Positions 1 through 11,502 of a stretch of 64,000 nucleotides of DNA are shown here, in pieces. A model generated the notes under the pieces. It was not told the origin of the DNA and did not search any database. It saw nothing but the letters and a program-made list of their open reading frames with translations. The DNA is taken from contig JAGMUV010000014.1 of NCBI GenBank assembly GCA_020744425.1, positions 1,240,001-1,304,000 on the forward strand, given 5' to 3'. Each line of letters opens with the position of its first letter. Within the stretch, counting starts at the first letter, position 1. Source of the stretch: Dactylonectria macrodidyma. Lineage: Eukaryota > Ascomycota > Sordariomycetes > Hypocreales > Nectriaceae. Both the position numbers and the translations under genes were made by a program.

Positions 1-1
1 A

Positions 2-1618
2 TCTTACCCGCCACCCTCATATGGAAATCCACCCCTACCTCCTCCTCCTGGCCCCCCTCCAGGACCCTATGGCCTCCCCCCTCCTCCACTTCCCTCGCTT
101 CCTCCCCATCATGCTCCTCATCCAGCGGGTCTTCCACCTTCATATCCTCCGACATATGGTCCTCCCCCGACCAACCAACCGCCTCAGCCGTATTCATCTC
201 GCCCATCCTACGGCTCTCCCTACCCCCAACCTATCTCGTATAGCCCACATCCACCACCGTCGTACCCCCCGACATACCCTCCCTCGTCCGCGTCTCCAGT
301 ATATGGGCTTCCCCCTCCACCGCGACCTGGTCCACCCCCAGGGCCGTCTTCACGCCTATCGTCAGGATCACCACCTCTGTCTCGACATGGCCCCCCAAAA
401 CTATCTACTTTGCCTGCGGCCAACAAGAGTCACCCCTCTCTTCCGCCGAGGCCTCCTCAGAGCAACCGCAACGTCCATGAGCCCTCTCGAGATCATCGAG
501 ATCACCGCAATAAGAAGAAACATGACCGCCACAACCGCAACCGAGATAATCGACACAAGAAAGGCACTTCTCATCCCCGACCATCGGATCATAAGGCCCC
601 AGATCACAAGGCCGAGGGAAGCCGTCTTAGACCTGAATCTAAAGGCCAAGATACTTCGAGGCCACAACCATCCTATCTGCCTGAAGGACAGTCATCAAGT
701 ACGAACTCTCCAAAGAAGACTTTAGAAACCCCTGCCACGTCGTCAAATCGAAGACATGACGGTGCCACGGAACCTGCCCCGGAATCTCGTCAGCAGCGTG
801 TGCCGGAGCCTCGACCTGAACTACCAAACAAGCTGGAGCCTAGTGATACTTCCAAGACTGCGGAAGCCGAATCAGAAGAGATGCCCCTTCTCAATGCGCC
901 GGATTCTCCTCGCCTCCCAGAACTGATTGAAGGGGCCTCACACCACTCGGAGGAACACCTGCTGCCGAAGACGTGGGATGCTGAAGGCGACGAATCGAAA
1001 TCTGACGCACTAATAGAAAACGTCGAGGAATTTTTCAAGCTGCTCCACGACAATTCTGACCCCCCGCTTGAGCAGGACGATGGGCCCCGACGTGACTCTC
1101 TACCAAAGTCTTACATCGAAGGCAGTCTATTCGAACGTGACGCTTTCTCTGATAGTGGAGATGTGAACGAACATCCCCCCAAACATGGACATGCTGGTGA
1201 TCATACTCCTGAGAAGCGGCCTGCAAAGCGGCAAAGGTCCATCAGTCCCCCATATCAGAGCCCTGGCAGGAGAGAAAACGATCTACCAGAGAGACCAAGG
1301 GACAGCTTTGTGCCCCGACCCCGGAAATTACACCGCCTAGAAGATTCCGACAAGCGTAGCACAGACTTGCCTCACACTTTGCATCGGCGATCACCTGATC
1401 GCAGGCGGTCATACGAGCGGGAACCGAGCCGCAGTAGGTCACTCTCGTCAAGAAGATCTTCGGTTTCCGTCGCGTCCTCTGGCCTGGATTCATTAGAGGC
1501 GGAGCTGCTTGGTCGCCCGGACAAAGCAAGAACCCCCGAGGATACCAACAAGCGACGTCAGTCAGGTGGTAACAAACCAAAGAAACGCCAACCTAGACTC
1601 GATTCGGCGTATAGGTGA
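2..1618 (+). CDS. Proline-rich, RS-like protein, 5' partial, function unknown
   Basis: The reading frame is open from base 2 to a TGA at 1616-1618 and has no start in the window, so the 5' end lies outside. The first ~130 residues are rich in Pro, Tyr, Ser and Gly (repeated PPPP, SYPP and PYPQP-like pieces). They are followed by a basic RDHRDHRNKKKHDRHNRNRD stretch, an acidic middle and a Ser/Arg-rich end with a SRSRSLSSRRSS run. Such composition suggests a disordered nuclear or RNA-associated protein, but I recognise no domain. A possible terminal intron exists at 1615-1665 (donor GTGAGA, branch GCTAAC, acceptor ATAG); splicing it would only change the last few residues, to S-R-R-W-stop at 1678. 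The coding frame is certain; the function is not. Confidence 0.75.
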   Translation, partial: SYPPPSYGNPPLPPPPGPPPGPYGLPPPPLPSLPPHHAPHPAGLPPSYPPTYGPPPTNQPPQPYSSRPSYGSPYPQPISYSPHPPPSYPPTYPPSSASPVYGLPPPPRPGPPPGPSSRLSSGSPPLSRHGPPKLSTLPAANKSHPSLPPRPPQSNRNVHEPSRDHRDHRNKKKHDRHNRNRDNRHKKGTSHPRPSDHKAPDHKAEGSRLRPESKGQDTSRPQPSYLPEGQSSSTNSPKKTLETPATSSNRRHDGATEPAPESRQQRVPEPRPELPNKLEPSDTSKTAEAESEEMPLLNAPDSPRLPELIEGASHHSEEHLLPKTWDAEGDESKSDALIENVEEFFKLLHDNSDPPLEQDDGPRRDSLPKSYIEGSLFERDAFSDSGDVNEHPPKHGHAGDHTPEKRPAKRQRSISPPYQSPGRRENDLPERPRDSFVPRPRKLHRLEDSDKRSTDLPHTLHRRSPDRRRSYEREPSRSRSLSSRRSSVSVASSGLDSLEAELLGRPDKARTPEDTNKRRQSGGNKPKKRQPRLDSAYR

Positions 1619-2493
1619 GACACACGAATCACTTACCGAGAAACTTCAAGCTAACGTTGACATAGCCGTCGTTGGTGAAGAAACTGATCGCCACCGCGAC
1701 AGGAAACATTTGCTGTAGGCGCGCCTGGCTATGACTTTCTTTTCTCTTCCAGCCTGTACCCTGCCGACTCTCCATTCCCATCCAAATACCCTACGGCTCT
1801 TGTATGCTGCAAGGAAGCCCTACAAAATGGGTCAGGCGTTGACACACCTCCGTGGCATTTTCTTACTTTCCAAGTCGTGGCTTGTCTTCAACTCCTTTTC
1901 TTACTTGGGACCGGCGCTCAGGTCTTATATAATCTCTACCTATCTTTAACGAACGTCATGACCAAATCTCCATGGCTGACCTTTCAAATGCCATTCACGA
2001 GGTATGCGTGAATAGATTCTTACTCTTATCCGCCTCTCACTTGTTCCACTTCGGGACTTGCGTTCCTGCTTGCTCCTTGTTGACCATGTCACGGAGATTT
2101 CCATACTGCCTGCCCATCCCATTTCTCAGGCCCTTCTCATTGCTTCCCACTGTGCTGTTGGCCAACCGACCTCTTGGTTCTTAAACATTCTCGCATCTTG
2201 CATTGTCGGCTCTCAATCGCCACAATGCCCAGTTTAGAAGATGACCAAATCCCTTGAAAGACAATGAAGCCCCCAATAATACATTGGGTCACTCATGGGC
2301 GGGCGGAACAAAATTGCTCAAGAACCATTTCGTTTACTATCGTAAGTTTCCATATATTTCGCCTACGTTACAACCTCTAGTCAAAAAAACCGGAATCCCA
2401 AACCCCAAATCCCAAACCCCAATCTATTCCCAGTCCCATACCTTCCCCCAGTCATTGAGAGTCGACGCTTTGGTACCAGCCCCTAGCCGTCTT
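1619..2493. other. Intergenic, two converging 3' ends
   Basis: This holds the 3' flank of the proline-rich gene and of the Egh16-like gene on the other strand. It is pyrimidine-rich, with only short unsupported reading frames. No RNA gene or repeat was seen. Confidence 0.5.
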
Positions 2494-3607
2494 TTACTTG
2501 CGGCCGGCAGCCATGCGCTTCTTGAGGCGGTAGGCAATGGCGCGCTTGCGGGCAGCAGCGGTCTGGGTGAAAGCACCAGAGCCACCGAAAGGTCCGGCGC
2601 CAGCACTATTGCGGACGCGGACGATGCAGACATTATCAGCACCGCCAACACTGGCATCACAGGTCATTCCAGCGGGCATTTGAACCTGGACGGGGAAGTC
2701 TGTGTTGGTAGCGAGAGACAGACCGCCGAAGCCAATTCCGGGGACGTCGGCGGCAACGTCGGCGGTCTGGAAAGCAGCGGCGTCGGTGCCGCCAGACGTG
2801 CCGTCGACGTCAGCTGTGAGGGGACCAGCACCGTCCTGGTTGATCTGGGAATAGCTGTCAGCGGCTGGAGTCATTCTCGAGTGAGGGTTACTTACCTGTC
2901 TGTACATAAGAGTGACGACACCGTCGTCCGAGGCAGTGGGGAGGCCAGCAGTGGAACCCTCGCCGGCGGTTTGGGCAACGGAGAGCTCCTGGGGTTGCTC
3001 CGACTTGGTTCCCTCGGCATCGCCCTCGCCGCCGCCACCGAAGAGGCCGCCGAGAACACCACCGGCACCACCACCACCGCCGCCGCCGCCGAGGCCGCCG
3101 AGGAGCTTGCCAAGCTGGCGCTTGCGTGTGGGCTGGCGGTGAGCGGCGCGACGAGTAGCAAGGGCAGCTCGGCGACGCTTAGCCTCGCCAATGTTGTCGG
3201 GGATGTCGTCCTCGACTCCAGTGCCAGTGCCGTTGTTGACGGGAGGCGCGTTGGCGGCTCCATTGGCGGCTCCCATGAAGTTGGAAATGATGACCGAGGC
3301 ATCGACTGGTCCGTTTCCCTCGGTCCTGCCAAGAGGGCCAACTTCGCCGCTTTCGATCTCTGAGTCTCGGATGATGGATGTGTCCGCCTGTGATCCGCAT
3401 CTGTTGCTGGAGCAGTCACGGGGAGTGCCATCGGCAACTGGAGAGTTGTGTAAGCCTGCAGTCCCCAAGTGGGGTGAGAGTGAGGTGCTGTTGTGACTTA
3501 CCACTCAGGCCGGGCATGGAAACACCGTTGGCACCCTCGACAGAGGTGACAACTCCATGGCCGGAGACGGCAGTGATGAGAGCGGCGGTGATGAACTGGT
3601 AACGCAT
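2494..3607 (-). CDS. Egh16-like (Gas1/MAS family) secreted protein
   Basis: Three exons, 3607-3502, 3437-2896 and 2844-2494, give 332 residues; both introns (64 and 51 nt) have GTAAGT donors and keep the frame. The protein starts with a secretion signal (MRYQFITAALITAVSG), then the family hallmark GHGVVTSVEGANG, and across the first intron LSVADGTPRDC. The C-terminal half holds the Cys-containing core (MTCDASVGG, NVCIVRVRN) and ends in a Lys/Arg-rich tail. Family members (Blumeria Egh16, Magnaporthe Gas1/Gas2/MAS) are expressed during infection-structure formation; their biochemical role is unclear. A roughly 80-residue insert at about 100-185 has dibasic runs (KRRR, TRKRQ) and a glycine tract. 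Family assignment is confident; a role in host interaction here is inference. Confidence 0.85.
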
Positions 3608-3813
3608 CTTGATTGCTGCGGAGAGCCGAGAAGGGGAAGAAGAGTTAAAAGAGTAAGTAAATAGTTGGAATGGTAACGACTAGCGTTAGAAGAGAAAGGG
3701 AATAGCCACCGGGGCTTTGAGACTAGAGATGGATAGAGAAGAAAGAGAGGTGAAGATGCTGATGCTGATGCTAATGATAAAAAAAAGTCGAATTGACAAA
3801 GACGGGCTTGAGG

Positions 3814-3820
3814 TTATATA
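3814..3820 (-). promoter_or_regulatory. TATA-like box upstream of the Egh16-like gene
   Basis: On the minus strand this reads TATATAA, 207 bases upstream of the ATG at 3607. A pyrimidine-rich leader lies between, as in many strongly expressed fungal genes. Sequence match only. Confidence 0.4.
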
Positions 3821-4187
3821 GGCAAAAGTCGAAGACATCCTGATGTTACCGTTCTCGACTGCCAAGTTCACCATTGGCTCGCTCGAGCCTCTTCCTTCAG
3901 GGAGAGCTCCTGAGGGCCTCGAGCCGCCCAACTTCTGCATCGCGGTGGCGGAGCAAGTAATGGTGCGGCTCTCGTGTTCGCAGAGGAACACCGTTCTGGG
4001 TCGATTGAGACGAGCAAAGAAACAGCGTGTTTTGAGCCATCGGGGTGCGGGGAAAGGAGGAGGGAGGGAGGAAGGAGGGAGGAGAAGGAGAGAGAGGGCC
4101 GTGTCCAAACATGTGTGAGGTCATCGCCATCAGAGCCGCTCGCTCCTCTTGGGCCGATTGCGATTGGTCCGGCACCATCGTTCCATG
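3821..4187. other. Promoter-side region
   Basis: Upstream region of the Egh16-like gene up to tRNA-Gln. It includes a purine-rich GGAGGGAGGAAGGAGGG tract at about 4060-4085. No gene seen. Confidence 0.4.
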
Positions 4188-4259
4188 GGTTCTATGGTCT
4201 AACGGCTATGACTGCGGATTCTGATTCCGCCAGCGAGGGTTCGACTCCCTCTAGAACCT
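4188..4259 (+). tRNA. tRNA-Gln (anticodon CTG)
   Basis: The acceptor arm GGTTCTA pairs with TAGAACC over 7 bp, with discriminator T at 4259. The anticodon stem GCGGA/TCCGC encloses loop TTCTGAT, so the anticodon is CTG, reading CAG (Gln). The T arm is GAGGG-TTCGACT-CCCTC. There is no intron. A run of seven T at 4266-4272 is a good RNA polymerase III terminator. Confidence 0.95.
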
Positions 4260-5021
4260 GTCCTATTTTTTTCCTTTTTCGGCGACCACTTCGTTTTGCC
4301 AAGACGCCATTTTGGTGGCTGGCTGTGACGGAACGGAACAAGATGGGTGTCGAGTTTGTTCGGTTTTGGTGTGATAAAGTCGTGTTCGTGCATTGTGGTT
4401 TGTTCTCTGTTTTTTTCTTCAAGCAGAGTAGCGCCGGGAGTCGGCAGCCCATCTAATACGCCAAGATCGATAGTGTGAATCGCCGCCCCTTGAGAGCATC
4501 ACACACGAAGAGTTGGAGATCCGTGGTCCGAGGGATCGGCCGCCGGGAAGACAGCGCACGATCACGCAGTTTAGTTTCTTTCCATCTTTCTTCTTTACCT
4601 TACAGAATAAGAACAAAGAGCGGGGTTGGTTGTTTTTTCCAGGTTTGCAATGCGATTGGCTCGTGAGGTTGGTGTCGCAGAATCGAGGCAAGGGGTCCCC
4701 TGAAACAAGGATCGTGAGTGTTTGGGGTTTCTAGAGCCCTCCCCCGGAACTGCGACAGCAGAAACCTCCGAGTCTCCAGCTTCAGGGCGCGCGGCGATCA
4801 TTTGTCTCAGCGGCTTTCGTTGGAGGAGAGAAGCAGGAGCAGAAGGCCCGTCCGTCATGGAACATCTATTCTAGGCCATGAGCCGCGAAACATGGAGAGG
4901 GGCATGATGGTCCATCTGCACAAGTTTGAAACTATCGGAGGTAACTGTAGAAGAAGAAACGGATTGGTTGTAAGTGACATTCATTCTGCCGTGTTCGTTA
5001 CAATCAAAGTCAAGTAAGGCT
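4260..5021. other. Intergenic, no gene seen
   Basis: After the Pol III terminator this stretch leads to the 3' end of the NLR gene. Several short open frames exist on both strands, but none has family-like sequence or splice structure. Confidence 0.5.
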
Positions 5022-8000
5022 CTAAGTTGCTCCCTGCTCAATCTCTTTCAGCCTCACCGTTACAATGCGTCCCGAATCACACTGTATTACTAATGTTGCC
5101 CCTCTGATCGCAGTTTCGGCGCTTCGATACTCGGAGGGAATCCAAAGGAACTTCATACTGCCTTTAAGTATCCACTCGCCATCCTCGCTAATGCCATAGC
5201 CAACTCGGCGAATAGTCTGTGTATCAATGTCGATGGTGCCCATACAGGTATGAAGTCGAGAGTCATTGGCCGGATCAAACCACATAGCACCGATGGTCAC
5301 AGTACCGTACACAACCGCGATAAGAGTGCCTGTCCTCATATCCCGGACCTTGATACTCGATTGTTCGGTGGTACAGACGAGCCACTTGGAGTTTACTTCT
5401 ATCAGATTGTTCCTACCACATCGCCTCCCATCATCGAATTCGTAAATAAGGGTGCCACTCTCGGTACTCCATACTCGGGTCTTGTCTAAGGTGCCTACCG
5501 CGAGCCACCGGGAATCCTTGGATAGCACGATTGGGCCACTGAACCAACGAGGAGCCAAACTCGAGTCCTCACTCAAATCGGAGTCGTAATCATGACCGAC
5601 TTCAGGATTCGAACACAAGTCTGTGTCCTCGTGAGTGTTTGCAGAACGCGACTGAGGACATTTCGAGTCATTTGACGATTGAACAGGTGAATGAGGGTCT
5701 CCATTGTCCGAATGCTCATTGTCCCTTACGTCTGTGATTCCAGTCGGCACCCACAATGTTTTATCCTCCCCACCGTCGCTGGTATCATCGTCGCTGGTGT
5801 TACCTCCATGTCCATCGACATGGGGACTCATCCGGATCTCCTCGCCGGTGGAGGTGGAATAGATAGAAACAACCCCACGCGAAGTCAATACAAGCCTAGT
5901 GCCGCAGGCTGAAAGGGCCATTGAGGAGGCACAAACGTCGAGCTTTTGGATTGTGCTCTCAACAGTGACATCCCATACAATGCATAAGCCGAAGAGCACT
6001 AACCCAAGAAACCGGGAATCTGGAGAAAATACGCAAAACCTGGTAGGACCCCATGTCTTTACGCAAGTCCAATCTGCAGTTTTCCACAGCTTGGTATGTT
6101 GGGAGCTCATTGATAGGAACCACTGCCCGTCTGCTGAGAAAACAGGCGATCCTTCGTTGATCCTACTGACATCTAATGTGGTGATGCAAGTGCCCTTGAG
6201 AGAATCCCATATCTCGACCGGTCCGGAATATTGATATGATGCAATCCATCGGCCGTCGGGTGAAAATATAATCAGATTGGTCAGACCAAACCTGTAGTCA
6301 TTGTCGAGGTCTGCATCCGAGTCCAGTGTCAGGTCCCATATTTTGACTGTACTATCGTGTACAGATGAGGCGAGTAATTGGCCGTCTGAGGAAAGGGCAA
6401 CTGACAACACCCCCTTGTTAGGGCCTATGAAGGGTTGGGCATGCAGTCTCTTATTTCTCCAAACCATAATACCACAAGGAGACCTCGAAGCTATAACATG
6501 TCGATTAAGGCCTGAAAATGTCATGGCGAGGAACTCGGACTTCGGTCTGCGACTCTGGATCATCTTAACGCAGGTACCTGACTGTATGTCCCAGACCTGG
6601 ACTGCACCGCCCTCCAAGCCCGTAGCCAGTAAATCACCAGCTACAAATGAAATCGACTCAATGTTGGAGAGACTCATCATGGCAGACAAGTGAACCCAAG
6701 GATTATCCTCATCATCGTCTCTGGCACGCATTGTTGGGATGCTATCGGTTATAGCAAGATGCATTAGCTTAACACCGCCTCGTGCACATGATGCTAACAA
6801 CATTCCATCTGGCGAGAAAGCAAGGTCTTGGACCGGGGTATCCTGATGAGCCTGTATCTGTTGTATGCGTCGCGCTGAATCCAAATCCCAAATTTCAATT
6901 GTTCCGTCCCCAAGGCCTATCGCAAGACATTGCTCTCCTGGAGAATATGCAACGCTCTGCGGTACGTCCCGTGGCGAAGCAAGAGGCTCGATTACTTGTA
7001 CGTAATTGCTCGAGACTGTATCCCAAATTCTGATGCTATTGTCGACGAAGCATAAAGCCAGCCGCCGATCATCTGGCGAGAAGGCCACCGCAAGGGCCAG
7101 GCGTCCCTCCAGCGTTTGGATGCAAGCGTCCCAGTGTTCTGGGATATTTGATATGTTGTCGATCCAATTTACTTCTTCGCGCTGGAACAACTTCTTCACG
7201 AGGCTGCCAGTGGGACAAAAGACGAGAGCTGATAAGTAAACTTGAAGAGGTGCAATCTCCAGCACGTGCCTGTATGCTAGCACAAATCTCCGCACATCTT
7301 CGATGAGACTTTGCAGTGCTTCATGATTTACATTTTGCTATTCTTTTGTTAGAATGACATACAGCAAATTAAAGTCTGTAATACTCACCATCATGCTCTT
7401 GAGCTTTTGTACCGCATGAGCTCCCTCCGACATCTTTCCAAGGAGGCTCAGAGCTTCTAGCCAATAAAGTAGCCTTGCCTCGACGAACTGTACAATTTTC
7501 TCGACGTCTGATGTGTTCCGCTCATCATCAGCTTGCTCCAAGTGGTCGACCCAGTGAACGCACGAATATTGGAAATGGGCCAATGGGTCAGGATCGGGTC
7601 GCGAAATCTCATTTATCAGAACTCCTGGTGATTGAAGGCGATATGGATTGCGCTTCAATTCCGTCAGTACTTCTAACGATCGTCGGAAAATGAGACAATT
7701 CTGCCCTTTGATACTCGTAGGGAATGTGTCGTCTGCTTGCTTCAACAAGAAGTCCTGAGCTGATTGATGTACGAAGTACACAATGCCCTCTTCAAGAGTC
7801 AAGAATGAACCACATTCTCCGATCATCTGCTCCAACTGTTCGGTGTTGAAATCCTCCAACGCCTTCACAAGGACGCGCAGCTCATCAAATGCAATCGGGC
7901 GGAAAGTGATACATGTAGTGGCAAGGATTTGTCTGCAATACGCCGCATCGACACAGTTTAAAGTGTACTCGAACATGCGCTCATAGAGCTTCTCGAGCCC

Positions 8001-10058
8001 TTCTGGAATGGAATACAGTGTGTCCATCGTGTTCCAAGACCTAATATTGGGTCGGGCCAACTCTGTACACACCAAAGCTACCCATAGAAACGTGTCGTTC
8101 GCCTTTTGACGCAAAGTATCGTAAACAGTCTCCTTAGTCTTCGCATCGTAACGTTTAACTCGAGCCAGATGATCGACTTTGCTATCGATGAAAATATCAA
8201 CGGCTTTGGAAACGGCATCTTTGTTCAACTCAAGCGAGACCTTGACTTTGTCGGCAACCTCAAACTGTTCCTCGATGGCCGGCCAATTGCGACTCGATAC
8301 GATCCATTTGGCGTGGCAAGATTCAGAAAACCTCACGACGAGATCGATGAGCTCTGTTCGAGTCTCCTCTGAGCACTCGTCCATGGCATCGATAATGAAG
8401 ACAGCATCTTCCAAGCTAGGATCTTCGAGGATCTCCTGTAAGATCTCCTCCAAGGCCGAAAACGCAGAGACGTCAACAAAGAGATCTTTGCCTTCTTCGT
8501 CATACCTCTTGCGGACATGAGAGGTCAGGTGCGGCTGACTTGAGCAGAGTAGCCATATAAGGCTGCGGAGGACTGCGGTTGCGTTCCTGAGCTGGTGATC
8601 CTGAGTGGCTTGGCAGAAGAAATACGATATTGTTTGAGAGGATTCCTTCTGCAATTCGTCAATGATACCGCAAAGTAGCATTGTCTTCCCCTTTCCTGGG
8701 TCGCCTTTAATCCAGAGTAGTCGACTCTCTGGATCTTCCCTGAACCTGCAAAAATCGGCATGATCTAGGATCCAACGGTACGCATCTTTCAGCAAGCCGC
8801 CTTTTGTCTTCTGAATGGTCGTCTTCTGAGTTTTTGGGTTGATAACGCGCAGGTCCCTCAAGCACTTCTGGTCCTTCTCACCCCTCTCGATTTGGCGTAA
8901 TGTCTGAGAAGTGTCTTTCACAGCCAACCCTACTGCGTTTATTTTCGACTCCCAATCATTCATCTTTTTGGTAAAGCTTGCCCAAAGATTCTCTGTGGGG
9001 TCACACTCTTCCGGTAGTGTTGACAGTTTTTCCAAGAAAAGCTCACGCGAAACTGTTTGGGCAACATTTGCACCATCAGTTGGCCTGGAGCCCTTGCCAT
9101 GGCGGACGCCAAGAACGGTGTTCGGCATCATGCCTAACAGCACGTCCATATCTCCCTTTTCCGGTTCCGCACCTGGGGCTGGAACGGCGTTCCTCATGGC
9201 TTCACGGAGTTCTCGCTGGTTCCGCTTTCCTGACGAGTCATCCAATTTGTCTTGCATTATCAACTGACAAATTGACCAACAGAGCGCAAGTCCATGTGAT
9301 AAATCAATCACCATCTCATCTTGACGAGAGATGCCTCCGGGTTGTTTGTATAACAAAGGGTGGGCGAGTCTGTTGTATAGGCTCTCAGGGAGACTGGTCA
9401 GTTGGACTTCGAACATGACATGATGATATGCTCGAAGGTGCGTAGTCTCAGGTTTGAACATGACATGATGGTTGTAGCTCTGGTAGGCGCCAAACCATAC
9501 CTCCCAAGACTTGCCAACTTGGCGATCCCTAGAAAACACGTTGGGTTCTTTCTGTGCTTGGAAGGCATGCTTGATCAATTGGTTCGCCCTGTCTATATCA
9601 GATGGATAGTCAACTATGATTCGAATGCCTGCAAGATCATGGATGTCGTGAAATATTTCCTCAACACTGCCATATTCGTGTTCGTTTGTATGTTGACTTC
9701 GATGCTTCCCTCGGCGACACAGTGACTTCTCGATGGAATCGATAGACTTTACTCTGCCATCGACCTTGGCAGGAATGACTTGGCTACTGAGCTGGTCATC
9801 GCAATATTTGATCACCTCCTGCACCATCAATCGATAATCATCTTCCAACTTGGGCCAAATGTGCTTGAGGAAGGTCGACTTCAGAGGCTCGCCTTCGGAG
9901 ATGCCAGACACGATGCGATCCTTCTTAGTATGAAGCGATATTTGGTGGACGCTCGTCTCGCTTAGTTGTTGCAGAGATGTAATGCAAGCTCTTTTGGGAT
10001 CAAGCTGTACCTGTGGGGTGCTCCCGCCCCTGGGTCGTTTTGGCAGTTGCGAACCCAT
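5022..10058 (-). CDS. NLR protein: RelA/SpoT-type domain, NACHT, WD40 repeats
   Basis: Two exons, 10058-7389 and 7337-5022, joined over a 51-nt intron (GTGAGT donor, TCTAAC branch, AATAG acceptor, phase 0), give 1661 residues. Residues ~95-240 resemble a (p)ppGpp-synthetase fold: R102-x-K104, D141-LAGI-R146, Y192-QS, E217-V-Q219 and a closing YK at 237-238. A NACHT NTPase follows, with Walker A GDPGKGKT at 452-459 and Walker B FIIDAMDE ending at 561. From about residue 975 come roughly a dozen diverged WD40 blades (IWD/VWD ends), interrupted by an acidic Asp/Ser-rich insert. RelA/SpoT-headed NLRs are a known minor class in fungal NLR surveys. The likely role is a sensor: WD40 recognises, NACHT oligomerises, the head acts as effector. 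The reaction made by the head is unknown. Confidence 0.88.
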
Positions 10059-11502
10059 TGTGCTAAATGGAAGAAGGTAACGCTCATATATTACAAACGC
10101 TGGTCATGTCTAAGAGTCAAATAACTCGAGGCTCACATACGTTGTAGCGCCGCGAGAAAAAATTTACGTGTCAAAATGTGTTCAGCCGAGTTGTCGCGAC
10201 AGGAAGGCAGCACTTTTCCCCTCATCAGGCTGCATCCTCATCACGTGCTGGTTCGCCATTGGCACCAGCTGGGATGCATATGAACTTAGGTAGTATTCTG
10301 CCCACTGGGGGCGGAATTGATGACCTTGGCACTTGTGAGCCTGAAGCCCGCAAAGCAGTAGTCGTTGAGATTATGTCAAGCTGTCAGTTCTAGGCACACA
10401 TGAGGTTGTGTAATAGCGCCTATATAACTTATGTATGGTATCGAGCCTCAATTCTAACGGCACTAGGTATTAGTCATTCACAACTTTAATAGATTACTTG
10501 TCCCAGGGCCTCATTTTAGCGAATCGAACGTCTATTACGGAACATGGTTGCGGCACCCCGGCCCGAGACGCAGCAAAACGTGGAGAGGGATCGCCCTTGT
10601 CAGGGCGGGGATACATCCTGTTTTTTTTTCTTTCCTCTCGGGAACTGAAGTGGGCGAATTGCCGAAGGCACAGAACGGTCTCGGCCGAGATGGTCACTTT
10701 TCTTCGATGGCACCGTTGTGGATTCGTAAGCTAATAGATTCAAACATGGGGACTTGCATTGAGCCATGGTAAAGACGGTCTTAGGTGCTTGTGTTGGTCG
10801 AGCAGCTTAGGACAAGACGGGACATCGACAGCGAACTGGAGGCACAGAACCCGAGAGAGGGGAATAGACAAGGGAAGCGATCGGAACTACCGAAGATGGA
10901 GACCTTGCAAATGCTGTCTTGGAGAAGCGGCCAGTTCACCGCACATTATTTTGTATGTCACCATACTGGATACCACCATACTGAATGTCACCTTAGCTCT
11001 GTCGTTGTTGCAGTGGCTTGGATGGTCTAGCTGTCACTTGCAGGATGCCCACTAGACATCCGATGGGGGTATTTGGACCCTTGAAGCTACCAGCGCGGCA
11101 AGTTAGTGAGTGGATATTCGAAAGCAAGAGCCTTAGCTGCAGAATGGAAGGACGGCCTCGCTTCGATTTCTCCTGCCTATGCGGGTTGGCAAGCTCCCTT
11201 GTAAGCTGCTCTAACCATCTCACTAGGCGGGGTCTCCAAAGAAAGTCAAGTTCCGGCCAAATGGCTGTTGGAGACGGCATGCGGAGATGATATGCGGAGA
11301 CCGAGCATTTCCCCTCGGTTCCATTTCCAATTTCTATCAATCTTGCAGAAAATTCAAAACTTTTTTTTGGCCCTCCCTCTAGTATCAACACGCGCTCGCT
11401 AGTTGCCCAACCGATTTCCTATCCGGTTTCTCATCCGGTCCCCGGTCTTCTCAGAGAGCCGGCTCCTAATCCCAGAACTCTCCCAATCTTGTCAAACTGA
11501 AC
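10059..11502. other. Intergenic, no gene seen
   Basis: About 1.4 kb between the NLR start and the 3' end of the Zn2Cys6 regulator. It contains short frames on both strands without codon bias or family features, and a T9 run near 10621. No RNA gene found. Confidence 0.5.

Noticed and set aside
2254..3363. 369-codon plus-strand frame, Ala/Gly/Ser-rich
   Set aside because: It is the antisense of the Egh16-like gene, whose signal peptide, splice sites and family motifs fix the coding strand.
7338..7388. NLR as two separate genes (head-NACHT and WD40)
   Set aside because: A canonical 51-nt intron joins both frames in phase, and the WD40 frame has no ATG start of its own near its beginning.
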